Shown here in pieces: positions 42,090 to 50,506 of a stretch of DNA of 64,000 nucleotides (the first letter of the stretch is position 1; each line of letters starts with the position of its first letter). Below the pieces are notes generated by a model. The model was given only the letters and a program-made list of their open reading frames with translations. It was not told the DNA's origin and searched no databases. The DNA is from DASXHD01 sp038239005 (GTDB lineage: Bacteria > Myxococcota_A > Polyangia > Polyangiales > Polyangiaceae): assembly GCA_038239005.1 (NCBI GenBank), contig JBBSFE010000010.1, positions 1 through 64,000 of the forward strand, given 5' to 3'. The position numbers and the translations under genes are program-made.

Positions 42090-44609
42090 TTAGCAGGAGC
42101 GCCGATACAAACGCACCGGCACGTCCGGGTCGAGCAAGTAATGGCTGTCGCGGGTCAGGAGGAGCGTGAGACCCGTTTTGCGGAGTGTGCTCACAGCGAC
42201 CTTCAGGCGGTTTTGTGCGGACGCGGGAGCGATGCCCGTCTCGTCGGGCCAGCCGGCGGCGATGAGCGCGCTCTTGTCCACGGCCTCGGCGGGACGATCG
42301 ATGCGCGCACGCACGAGCGCGGCGACGATGCGCGCGAGTGGAGCGTGCGTGCTCAAGCTCACGGGCGTCGAGCCGGGTGCTTGAAACTCGACGCCGCTCC
42401 CGTCGAATGCCCACGCGCGCGCGCGATCTTTCGCATCACCGATCGCTCGCCGCAGGAACGGCATGGCGAGGCGCGCCTCGACGACGCCACGTGCGCCCAC
42501 GTCGGCGCGGCGTTCGGCTGACTCGACGTCGCCTTCGAGCGCGTCGAGGACCCCGAGGTACACCTCGACGAACTCCGGTAAACGTGCGCTTCCCTTTCCC
42601 GTGACGTTCGCGCGAATGCGTTCGAGCGCCTCTCGCGCGCCAGCCGTGTCGCCTCGGAGCGCGCGCGTGCCGACGAGCGCGGCCTCCATGTTCGCGGTGT
42701 AACGCGGGTCGCCCATCGTCGCGAGCCGCGCGCGAGCTTTCTCGATGTAAACGTCGCCGCCGTCGAGATCGCCGCGCTGCGCCTTCACGATGCCCACGTA
42801 ACCGAGGTAGATGGCCTCGAGTCGGCGAAACGCGGACGCTTCGAACATCGCGCGCGCCGTCTCGCGGAGCTCGAGAGCGCCATCCCACTCCTCGCGTTCG
42901 TGCGCGAGATCGCCGAGAAGACCGACCGCGACGGCTTCTTGCACGCGATCGCCCGCGGCGCGTGCCGCCTCGACGGCACGCTCGAGCGGAGGCTGCGCGA
43001 GCGCGAGGTCGCCCTTTTCGGCTGCTTGCGCGCCGACCGCGATGCTCGCGCGAATGACGCCCGCTTGATCACCGACCGACTCGAAGAGCGCGAGCGCGCG
43101 CGAGGCGTGCGCGGCGGCGGGCTCGAAGTCGCCGAGCTCCATCTCCATCCACGACAAACGGAAGAGCGCGCTCGCCTCGCCGCGCGCGTCGCCCAGCTTG
43201 GCCCAGATCGCTGCGGCTTCCATCGCGCGCGCGCGGGCGAGCTTCGGTCGGCCGCGACTGCCGTGGCACATCGCCGCAAGCTCGAGCAGCTTCGCTTCGT
43301 CGCGCGGCAGCTCGAGCGCGCGCGCAGAAGCGAGCGCGCGCTCCAGCATGTCGAGCGCTTCGTCCGCGCCGCCGAGTTGGAGCAGCGCAACGGCGCGTGC
43401 ATGCACGACCGAGAGGCGAAGGGCACTGTCGTCCGGCGAGATCGCGAGCACGCGGTCGATCAACGCAAGCCGCTCGTTGGCGGGCGTGCGCATCGCGAGC
43501 ACCGTCTCGAGCGCCACGAGAGTGCGCATCGCCTCGTCGGAGTCACCACGTTCGAGGGCGCGGCGGAGGACGGCCATCAGATCGTCGCGGTCGCGCTCGC
43601 TCGACGACGCTCGGCCCAAGAAGAGATGCGCATGCCGGCGCTGCGTTTCTTCGACGTCCTCGAGCTTCTGCGCTGCAAACTCACGCACCGTATCGAGCAG
43701 CACGAAGTCGTCCGACGTCACGTGCACGACGCTGTTCTTCACGAGCGCGTGAATCGTGTCGAGCGCGGCTTCGCCCGCGGGCGCGAGCACCGCGGCCGCA
43801 TCTTCCAGGGTGAATGGGCCTTCGAACACCGAGAGTCGGCCAAGAGCCGTGCGCAGCGCCGGCGAGAGCAGATCCCACGACCACTCGAGCGCACGGAGGA
43901 GCGTGCCGTGACGCTCATCAGGGGCCGACGGATCGCGCAACAGGGCGAAGCGCTCGTCGAGCCGCTCTGCTAGCGCGCGGAGAGGAAGCACGTCGAGCCG
44001 CGCGGCGGCGAGCTCGATCGCGAGCGGAAGCCCGTCGAGACGCCGGACGACGCGCGCGACGACGGGCGCATCGGCATCCGTGAGCGTCCCGTGAACACGC
44101 GAGCGAGCGCGCAGCGCGAAGAGCTCTTCGGCTTCGACGCCGAGCGGACCGAGCGCGATCATGTGCTCGCCCTCGACGTCGATGGGCCTTCGCGACGTGA
44201 TGACGAAAACGGCGCGCGGCGCCTCGGCGCCCCACGCGTGGATGGGTCGAGCGGCGTCGCGCGCGAGCTGTTCGAAGTTGTCCACGACGACGAGCGTCGG
44301 ACCGCGGCTCGCGAGAACGTGACCGATGCGCTCCGCGAGCGTGTCGCCGGGCTCGTCGGCGCGAAGGTCGAGCGCTCGCGCAAGCACGGCGCACAAGTCT
44401 GCCGACGATCGACCGTTCGCGACGTCGCAGTAGAGCACCGTTCGGTCGCCCGCGTGACTGTCGGCGAAGGCGCACGCGAGCCGCGTCTTTCCCATGCCAC
44501 CGAGACCGAGGAGCGTGATGATCCGCGCGCCCCCGTCGATCGCGTGCTTGATCGCGTCGAGCTCTACGCGTCGGCCGATGATGCCGCCGACGTAGCGAGG
44601 CAGCCCCAT
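42090..44609 (-). CDS. STAND-type ATPase regulator with TPRs and C-terminal winged helix
   Basis: An 839-residue signal-transducing ATPase. Order: NB-ARC-like NTPase with Walker A GLGGMGKT (35-42) and Walker B LVVVDNFEQL (near 106-115), LDGLPLAIELAAARL (the GLPLA motif near 193), a winged-helix-like ERHGTLLRALEWSWDLLS segment, then a long stretch of TPR-like helices (about 350-730) and a C-terminal OmpR-type trans_reg_C-like domain (PASAQNRLKVAVSTLRK). In AfsR/SARP relatives the DNA-binding domain is at the N-terminus; here it is at the C-terminus. Ligand and target are unknown. Confidence 0.88.
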   Translation of the reverse strand: MGLPRYVGGIIGRRVELDAIKHAIDGGARIITLLGLGGMGKTRLACAFADSHAGDRTVLYCDVANGRSSADLCAVLARALDLRADEPGDTLAERIGHVLASRGPTLVVVDNFEQLARDAARPIHAWGAEAPRAVFVITSRRPIDVEGEHMIALGPLGVEAEELFALRARSRVHGTLTDADAPVVARVVRRLDGLPLAIELAAARLDVLPLRALAERLDERFALLRDPSAPDERHGTLLRALEWSWDLLSPALRTALGRLSVFEGPFTLEDAAAVLAPAGEAALDTIHALVKNSVVHVTSDDFVLLDTVREFAAQKLEDVEETQRRHAHLFLGRASSSERDRDDLMAVLRRALERGDSDEAMRTLVALETVLAMRTPANERLALIDRVLAISPDDSALRLSVVHARAVALLQLGGADEALDMLERALASARALELPRDEAKLLELAAMCHGSRGRPKLARARAMEAAAIWAKLGDARGEASALFRLSWMEMELGDFEPAAAHASRALALFESVGDQAGVIRASIAVGAQAAEKGDLALAQPPLERAVEAARAAGDRVQEAVAVGLLGDLAHEREEWDGALELRETARAMFEASAFRRLEAIYLGYVGIVKAQRGDLDGGDVYIEKARARLATMGDPRYTANMEAALVGTRALRGDTAGAREALERIRANVTGKGSARLPEFVEVYLGVLDALEGDVESAERRADVGARGVVEARLAMPFLRRAIGDAKDRARAWAFDGSGVEFQAPGSTPVSLSTHAPLARIVAALVRARIDRPAEAVDKSALIAAGWPDETGIAPASAQNRLKVAVSTLRKTGLTLLLTRDSHYLLDPDVPVRLYRRSC

Positions 44610-44629
44610 GCCTCGTTTGTATCACGCGT

Positions 44630-45037
44630 TCAGTGACACTCGACGGTGATGTCGGCTCCGCTCTGCGAGCACGTGCACCCTTTCAAGAGCGTGATGCAGC
44701 TGCACGACGGCGACGAGCCGCACGCACCAGGGTAGTTCGCGCACCACCCGAGGACGCCGCCGTCGCTCGCGTAGTCGAGCGTGCAAATCTCGCTGGCGGA
44801 GTCGCACACCGTCGCGCCGCACGCGAACATCGTGCTCCCCGCGTCGAGGAGGATCGCACCATCGCGATCGTCGGCGTCGGAACCAGCGTCGGCGCTCGCG
44901 TCGTGTTCCACTATCGCGTCGCTCTCTGCGTCGCTGTGCGGCGCGCTCGAGTCGCCCGCGTCCGCTTCGGGTGGCGAGAATCCGTCGTGTGCGCTCGAGC
45001 ACGCCGTGACGAGAGCGCATAGGGCGATGAGCTTCAT
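44630..45037 (-). CDS. Small Cys-rich lipoprotein
   Basis: A 135-residue lipoprotein (MKLIALCALVTAC, lipobox VTAC). A linker rich in Asp, Ala and Ser (residues 20-60) is followed by a compact Cys-rich end with at least eight Cys: FACGATVCDSASEICTLDY, then W-C, G-A-C-G and SCSCITLLKGCTC. Such ends are probably disulfide-knotted and surface-exposed. The start is 2 nt after the stop of the next lipoprotein gene, so the two form an operon. Function unknown. Confidence 0.75.
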   Translation of the reverse strand: MKLIALCALVTACSSAHDGFSPPEADAGDSSAPHSDAESDAIVEHDASADAGSDADDRDGAILLDAGSTMFACGATVCDSASEICTLDYASDGGVLGWCANYPGACGSSPSCSCITLLKGCTCSQSGADITVECH

Positions 45038-45039
45038 GA

Positions 45040-46014
45040 TCAGTTGATCGGCGGCGCGCCGCCGTCCGGTGTGGTCACGGGTGCCGCGGTCGTCGACGCC
45101 GCGCCCATGAAGTGGAGGTTCGCCGGTGAGACGGGAAGATCCGTCACCGTCATGGTCGTTCCCTTCCATTCGATCGCCGAAACGTTGCCGTCGCCGCCGA
45201 ACGTGTAGATGACGCCTGCCCAGTACGCGAGCCCTTCGACCAACGTCGCAGGAAGGATGATCCCGTAGGCTTGAACCCTCGCTCCGGTCGTCGGATCGAT
45301 CTGGAGAAGACAGTTGGCCGATAGGCTGGTGGCCATGCAGTCGACGTACTGCGAGTTGTAGCCGACGGCGAACGTACCGCCGCCTTGCACCGACACGACG
45401 TCGTTGACGTCAGCCAAGTCGATGAGACCCGAGTACGTGACGCCGTAAGGCGCCGTCGCGACGGTCGCGTACGTCGAGTGCCATTGTGGCTCCGGCGTGC
45501 TCGGTGGCTGCGACGAGCCTGACGCGTAGCCGATCAGCGTGTCAGCCGTCGGATCGATCGTCCCCTTCGGGACGAACGACATGTTCTCCGATGGCGGATA
45601 GCTGCCCACTGTGCCGCCCGCGATCTTGGTGCACACCGCCGTCGTGAGATCGACTTTCCAAAGACCAATCGTCGTGGTCGCGTAGCACGTGCCCGACGAA
45701 TCGATCGCGATGTCCCACACGGTCGGCGTGCCGAGCCAATCGTTGCATCCGGTGAAAGGCGCGACGAGGCTCAACGTTTTCTGAATGGGGTCGAAGCGGT
45801 AGAGCTCGGTGAAGGTGTTTGCGTAAATGCCCGCGCTCGCGGACGCCGGCGCATCGACCGATGAGGCATCGCTCGCATCGTTCGGCACGAACGTCGCCGA
45901 GTCCGTCGCGGGCGCAGCATCGGACGCGGCAGCCACGTCATCGCCACCCCCTACGCCGGGCGCCGCACACGCGCTCGCGACGAGCAACCCAATCCACGCG
46001 ATTCGTGTGTCCAT
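45040..46014 (-). CDS. Lipoprotein with beta-propeller-like repeats
   Basis: A 324-residue lipoprotein (lipobox SAC in LLVASAC) with an Ala/Asp/Ser-rich linker to about residue 60. The rest reads as propeller blades: ELYRFDPIQKTLSLVAPF, TVWDIAIDSSGTCYATT, GLWKVDLTTAVC and CLLQIDPTTGARVQ, each with a central D-P or D-L and a Gly-rich turn. Surface binding or sensing is likely; no enzyme motif was seen. The 98-nt region upstream (46015-46112) holds two GGTTAA direct repeats 40 bp apart and no gene. Confidence 0.75.
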   Translation of the reverse strand: MDTRIAWIGLLVASACAAPGVGGGDDVAAASDAAPATDSATFVPNDASDASSVDAPASASAGIYANTFTELYRFDPIQKTLSLVAPFTGCNDWLGTPTVWDIAIDSSGTCYATTTIGLWKVDLTTAVCTKIAGGTVGSYPPSENMSFVPKGTIDPTADTLIGYASGSSQPPSTPEPQWHSTYATVATAPYGVTYSGLIDLADVNDVVSVQGGGTFAVGYNSQYVDCMATSLSANCLLQIDPTTGARVQAYGIILPATLVEGLAYWAGVIYTFGGDGNVSAIEWKGTTMTVTDLPVSPANLHFMGAASTTAAPVTTPDGGAPPIN

Positions 46015-46112
46015 CACGCCACCTCTTCGGCCGACTATGGCCGCGGCTCCGCGACGGCGGTGGTTAAGGACGAACGCCGCCGATTAATTCGAGGCGCGCC
46101 CGGTTAACACAG

Positions 46113-46637
46113 TCATACGAGGCCACGATCGCGGTAGAGCGCGCGCTGTTTCGCCGTGAGCGACGGCTCGACCAGCTTCTTCGTCGGCGCGTTGCGGTCG
46201 AACGCGTAGACCACGAAGTCGTCGGTTACGTTGCCGAAGCGCGCTCGCGGGAGCGCGTTGAGCTTTCGCGCGACGCGCACGAGAAGACGCGAGAGGCGCG
46301 TTCCCGTGATGCGCTCTTCGACTTCCGCGCACGCGGCGTCGAGCGCGCGATCCTCGAACCACGCGGCGCTCATCCCGTCATACATCGTGCATTTCCAAAT
46401 CAGCGTGCGCCCGAGCTTCGGGCCGTGCTTGCGTAGCGTCGCTTCGCGCTCCGCGAGCGTCATGACCGCGAGCTCCGGCGGCAGCACGACGAGTGATGCG
46501 TCGAACACGAGCGCGCAACACCAAAGCGGCGACTTCGACGTCTGTGCCGCCCGCCGCACGGCATCGGGCGCCGACGCGTAGAGGCGTTGCTCGATTCGCG
46601 ACACGAGAACGGCAACCGTCGACATCGCGCGCGGCAT
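46113..46637 (-). CDS. Uncharacterised 174-residue protein
   Basis: A soluble protein without signal peptide or clear motifs. It has a hydrophobic centre (SPLWCCALVFDASLVVLPPE), a T-L-A-E-R-E-A-T-L-R helix and a basic segment (RLLVRVARKLNALPRARFG). It begins 3 nt after the stop of the lone E2 gene and is thus probably translated from the same transcript. An ATG four codons in (46625) is an alternative start. I do not recognise the family. Confidence 0.65.
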   Translation of the reverse strand: MPRAMSTVAVLVSRIEQRLYASAPDAVRRAAQTSKSPLWCCALVFDASLVVLPPELAVMTLAEREATLRKHGPKLGRTLIWKCTMYDGMSAAWFEDRALDAACAEVEERITGTRLSRLLVRVARKLNALPRARFGNVTDDFVVYAFDRNAPTKKLVEPSLTAKQRALYRDRGLV

Positions 46638-46640
46638 CGC

Positions 46641-47474
46641 TTACAGCGGGTCGAGCTTCTCGAAGGGATTTTCGAGCAGCTCGCGGACGGTTTTGGCGAG
46701 CACGGATGCGTGCATGCCGTCGATGAAGCGGTGGTCGAAGGACGCCGAGACGCGCATGACCTTGCCGGCGATGACCTTGCCGTCTTCGACGACGGCTTCA
46801 TCGGCGATGGCGCCGGGCGCGACGAAAATCGGAACGCGCGTGTAGGGAACGAGCGGCACGTACGCGACGTCGAGGCCGAGCGAGCCGATGTTCGTCACGG
46901 TCGCGCCGCCGAATGCGTCACGCGGGATGCCAGCCCACGAGAGGTCGAGGTTCAGCGTGTACATGAAGAACGAGAGCACCTTGAGAAACACGTTCATGAA
47001 CATGAAGGGGACGAGCGCGACCAAGCCCTTTCCTTTTTCGAGCGACTCCTCTTTCCGTTTGCGCACGCGGTCGATGGTCGCTTGGAGCTCTTCGGCCATT
47101 TCTTTGAGCGTCTTCTTTTCCGCGTTCTCGATTTTCGCGGCCGTGAGATCGACTTTGCCGTCGCCCTGATCGGTTTGGACGACGAGGATCGAAATCGTCA
47201 CGCCTTCGCGTAGATAAATTTTGTTCCATCGCAAGATCGCGTTCGCGTCCGGACAGCGATGCAGCGCTTCGGCGACGGCTTTGGCGACGAGGTGCGTGAC
47301 CGTGAGGCGAATGCCGTGGACCTCGCGGAATTTCTCGATGTACGCGATCGCCTTCTCCATGCGAATCGCCATCGTGCCGTAGACCGTCGGATCGTATGCC
47401 GTGCTCCACGTGCCGATCGCGAGCTTGCGAAAGCTCGAGAGGTCACGCTTTCGCGTGAGCTTGAGGTGTCCCAT
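46641..47474 (-). CDS. Stand-alone E2-type acyltransferase catalytic domain
   Basis: A 277-residue protein matching only the catalytic domain of 2-oxo acid dehydrogenase E2 components. The active-site H-x-x-x-D-G appears as SFDHRFIDG (His248, Asp252), near VTNIGSLG. There is no lipoyl domain or subunit-binding domain, so it cannot work as a standard E2. A hydrophobic stretch (LVALVPFMFMNVFLKVLSFF, 151-170) in the middle could anchor it to a membrane. Similar free catalytic domains occur in actinobacteria and myxobacteria with unknown acyl substrate. It is coupled to the preceding lipoprotein gene by a 1-nt TGATG overlap. Confidence 0.85.
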   Translation of the reverse strand: MGHLKLTRKRDLSSFRKLAIGTWSTAYDPTVYGTMAIRMEKAIAYIEKFREVHGIRLTVTHLVAKAVAEALHRCPDANAILRWNKIYLREGVTISILVVQTDQGDGKVDLTAAKIENAEKKTLKEMAEELQATIDRVRKRKEESLEKGKGLVALVPFMFMNVFLKVLSFFMYTLNLDLSWAGIPRDAFGGATVTNIGSLGLDVAYVPLVPYTRVPIFVAPGAIADEAVVEDGKVIAGKVMRVSASFDHRFIDGMHASVLAKTVRELLENPFEKLDPL

Positions 47475-49177
47475 CAAGAGCCAGTGTAGACGAGCGCGGT
47501 CTCGAGCTTGAGCACTCGATTTTCGCGAACGAAGCGGAACATGCTCCCGAGGCCGTAATTGAGCTGCCCGCACCACGCGCCGCGGCAGAAGAAGCCGCCG
47601 TCCGCGTCGCCGCTGCACATGTCTTTGAGGAGCGCGGCGTCGTCGGCGTTTGCGCGTGAGGCGGGCACGATGCGCACGACGTTCGAGGGGCTCTGCGGTT
47701 CGTCGAACGAGATGACGCGCGCGGTTGCGGTGGCGTTTTTAGCGAGGCCGCTCGGCGTGATTGATTTTCCGAGCACGCTGCACGCTTCCGCTTTGGTCGG
47801 GAGTGGGTTCGGAACGCTCGTGAACGCCTGATGCGCGCGTTTGACCGCGTCGTCGAGATCGCGCGCGCCCAGCATGTCGACCTCGACGCCCATCGTGTCG
47901 CGCGTGGGGTCGCTCTTCATCGTCGTGCCGCGAATCGCGGCGATGGCTTGCGCGTGGGCTTCGTAGACATCGTCCGCCTTTTGTTTCGGCCAATGCGCGA
48001 AGACGATCGCGTCGGCGATTCCGTCTCCGTTCACGTCGTCGATGCGGGCATCGGCCGTCAGTTTTTCGACCTGTCGCATCAGGAGCCAGGTCACGTGCGA
48101 GTAGGCGCCTTCGCGTTCGACGATGTACATCGATTTCTCATCCGCGACGACGAGGAGACGCGCCTCACCAATCGCGACGCTCGCAAGTGGGCGCACCGTG
48201 CCGCCGGGCGATTCGTGCATGCGAAGAACGACGAGACCTTCGTTCGGGCTCACGGGCGTGGGCGCAGGCTCTCTCACGATCACGACCGGCGCGTGCGCGA
48301 TCGCGATGCGTGTGATGCGAGGCGTCTTGTTCTCGAGCGCGACGTTGACCGGCAAGTCACCGTCTTTACCGGTGCAGAAGCCGGATTCGTCACACGACGT
48401 CACGGCTTTGAGCGAGGCATCGATGCGCGCGCGGAGCGGAGATTTCGAGAACGTATCGCGCGTGACGTGACCCACGACGGCATCGAATGCGCCGTCTTGC
48501 CACGACTCGATCACGTCGACGCCAGCGTCCGCGAACGCGACGGCGTGCACTACGCCGAGCGAGGTCTTGGTCGGGATGCGGATCGTAGGCGGTGGGTGCA
48601 CGATTTCGGCGACCGGAAGCGAGCCCGATACGCGTTGGTCGTGCACGCTGAAGTCAGCTGTCGCGCCCGCGGGTTGATCGCGCGCGGCAACGGTGACGAC
48701 CGAGACGAGAGCGCCTTCCGAGCTTGGCGCGGCCTTCGTGACGCGAACCGCGCGTGGCCACGACGAGACGCGTTCGAAGACGACGCCGTCTTCGAGCATG
48801 GGCGCTTGGACTTCGGCCATCACGTCGGGGAGGCGCGCGCTCGTTTTGCCCCACGCGGGATCCCACGGCGTCGCGAGCCACGCGGCGTGCGCGACGTTGC
48901 CGCCGACGAAGAAGAGCAAGCACTCGGAGCCTTTGAGCTTCGGTGTTCGATAGGCCATACGCGTGATGTCGCCGTGGAGGCCGCCACGGGCGGACGCGAA
49001 CGCGGTGATCTTGTCGCGCGTCGATCGCTCTATCGGTGACGCGGACGCAAACGCAGACGCAGACGCAGACGCAGACGCGGACGCGGACGCGTGGGGCGTG
49101 ACGACGCGCTCGGGGGATCCACACGCGATGGCGATGAGGCTCGCGGAGAGCGTGACGACGAGAAGCGCACGCTTCAT
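47474..49177 (-). CDS. Large lipoprotein with Ser/Ala linker
   Basis: A 567-residue lipoprotein (MKRALLVVTLSASLIAIAC, lipobox AIAC) followed by an alternating Ser/Ala tract at about residues 30-47 that comes from a DNA hexamer repeat. Beyond it, beta-rich sequence (VVVADEKSMYIVERE, ARIDDVNGDGIADAIVFA with a calcium-loop-like D-x-N-x-D-G) resembles FG-GAP/VCBS-type repeats. A C-terminal Cys-containing part (FFCRGAWCGQLNYG) closes it. Exported, probably surface-located; function unknown. Its start overlaps the stop of the next gene upstream by ATGA. Confidence 0.75.
   Translation of the reverse strand: MKRALLVVTLSASLIAIACGSPERVVTPHASASASASASASAFASASPIERSTRDKITAFASARGGLHGDITRMAYRTPKLKGSECLLFFVGGNVAHAAWLATPWDPAWGKTSARLPDVMAEVQAPMLEDGVVFERVSSWPRAVRVTKAAPSSEGALVSVVTVAARDQPAGATADFSVHDQRVSGSLPVAEIVHPPPTIRIPTKTSLGVVHAVAFADAGVDVIESWQDGAFDAVVGHVTRDTFSKSPLRARIDASLKAVTSCDESGFCTGKDGDLPVNVALENKTPRITRIAIAHAPVVIVREPAPTPVSPNEGLVVLRMHESPGGTVRPLASVAIGEARLLVVADEKSMYIVEREGAYSHVTWLLMRQVEKLTADARIDDVNGDGIADAIVFAHWPKQKADDVYEAHAQAIAAIRGTTMKSDPTRDTMGVEVDMLGARDLDDAVKRAHQAFTSVPNPLPTKAEACSVLGKSITPSGLAKNATATARVISFDEPQSPSNVVRIVPASRANADDAALLKDMCSGDADGGFFCRGAWCGQLNYGLGSMFRFVRENRVLKLETALVYTGS
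49039..49090. repeat. ACGCAG hexamer tract in a lipoprotein gene
   Basis: About eight imperfect copies of GACGCA/GACGCG on the plus strand. On the minus strand they encode the alternating Ser-Ala linker directly after the lipobox of the large lipoprotein. Confidence 0.85.
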
Positions 49178-50373
49178 TTCGCCCAGATCATACGCGCCCA
49201 GTAGTCGTCAGGCGTGCCGACCGGAGTTTTGCTCGAACCGACGCCGTAGGTGATGGCCATTTCGCCGGGGCGCGTCGGATCGGAGAGCTCGCCGTGAACG
49301 ATGGGGCCCGCGCAAAACGAATTGGGGTCGGACGATGGGAGATCGCAGTCGGCGATCTCGGGTCCGTCCGTCCATGGGCCGGTTGGATCGCTCGCGACGT
49401 GCGACTGCACGCGGTTGCCAAAATCGCCGATGTAGACGTGACGAAACCCGGACGAGGTGGTGATAACCGACGATGTCCACGTTCCAGATCCGAAGAGCGT
49501 CGCGCCGACCGAGCCGCTCGTGCTTGGGACCCACGCGCTGTCCTTCGCGAAGAGCTCGACGGCGTCGTTCGCGTCGAGGCGCGCGAGCTCGCATCCTTGA
49601 AGGAGAAATTGTGATGGCTGCGCGCAACCCCACACGAAGGCGTGCGCGCCATCGCCGGCGACGAGCTGGGCGTCGCCGAGATCGAGATCGAGACCCCACG
49701 GCGAAGGAGTGCTCGCTGAGTGCACGACGATGCGTTTCGTCACGCCATCCCAACGCCCGACGCCGCCGCCGATCTCGACCGCGCCAAACACGGCGGAGCT
49801 GTCGACGCGAAACAATCGATAGAGAACGTGCGTCGCGCCGCCGAGACGATACCCGCCGTCGATTTGCACGAGGATGTTCGGATCGTCGCCGCCTTCCATC
49901 GTGACGATCGGCGTTGGCGGCGTGAGACTCTCGGTCGGACACGTTCCGAACGGCGCCGTGGGATCGGCTTGAAGGGCGACGTTGCGCGCGACGGTAGCGT
50001 CGGACAACGTGGCGCTGTCTGCGATCCAGAGGCAGCGACCATCGTCGGTCGGAACGCGCGACATCGCGCTGAGCCCCCAACCCCCGATGCTCGAAAGCCC
50101 CGCCGCGCCGTGAAACGGACGGCACACGGGAGACTGCGACTCCGTCGCGCGTGCATAGACTCGCGCGCCACTCGGGCATGTCCACTCGTGCGAGCTCGGG
50201 CTGCATGTTGCGTTGACGACCGATGACTCACCACATGGGTCGACCGCGTTCGGAGCAACGCAAATCGGCGGGGCGGTGTGACAATCTTCGCTCGCGATGC
50301 CCTGCGAAAGCGACGTGCGCGCGCCGCACCCCGAAAGCGCCAGAGCCGCACCAAACAGGTAGGTTCGTTTCAT
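49174..50373 (-). CDS. Secreted lipoprotein, beta-propeller/glycosidase-like
   Basis: A 399-residue lipoprotein (MKRTYLFGAALALSGC, lipobox LSGC). After two Cys-containing segments (CHTAPPICVAPNA, TCSPSSHEWTCPSG) comes a beta-rich body with blades such as GGGVGRWDGVTKRIVV, SGFRHVYIGDFGNRVQ and GPWTDGPEIADCDL, and the final YGVGSSKTPVGTPDDYW. The last part resembles DUF4185/five-bladed propeller proteins, but the match is by eye. It is the first gene of the lipoprotein/E2 operon (ATGA overlap with the next gene). The 133 nt upstream, up to the kinase stop, hold no gene. Confidence 0.7.
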   Translation of the reverse strand: MKRTYLFGAALALSGCGARTSLSQGIASEDCHTAPPICVAPNAVDPCGESSVVNATCSPSSHEWTCPSGARVYARATESQSPVCRPFHGAAGLSSIGGWGLSAMSRVPTDDGRCLWIADSATLSDATVARNVALQADPTAPFGTCPTESLTPPTPIVTMEGGDDPNILVQIDGGYRLGGATHVLYRLFRVDSSAVFGAVEIGGGVGRWDGVTKRIVVHSASTPSPWGLDLDLGDAQLVAGDGAHAFVWGCAQPSQFLLQGCELARLDANDAVELFAKDSAWVPSTSGSVGATLFGSGTWTSSVITTSSGFRHVYIGDFGNRVQSHVASDPTGPWTDGPEIADCDLPSSDPNSFCAGPIVHGELSDPTRPGEMAITYGVGSSKTPVGTPDDYWARMIWAK

Positions 50374-50506
50374 GCGCGCGACAAAAGCAACGCGCGTGCC
50401 GAGCGCAAAATACGGCGAAGTCGGGGCAGCGCGCGCTGGAAGCACAGGCGATGCGATCATAGTCAACACGACGTGAGCAAAAGCGACGTGCGCCAAAACG
50501 GGTCGA

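Noticed and set aside
46062..46107. Two GGTTAA direct repeats as an operator
   Set aside because: A 6-bp match 40 bp apart is expected by chance too often to support a binding site.
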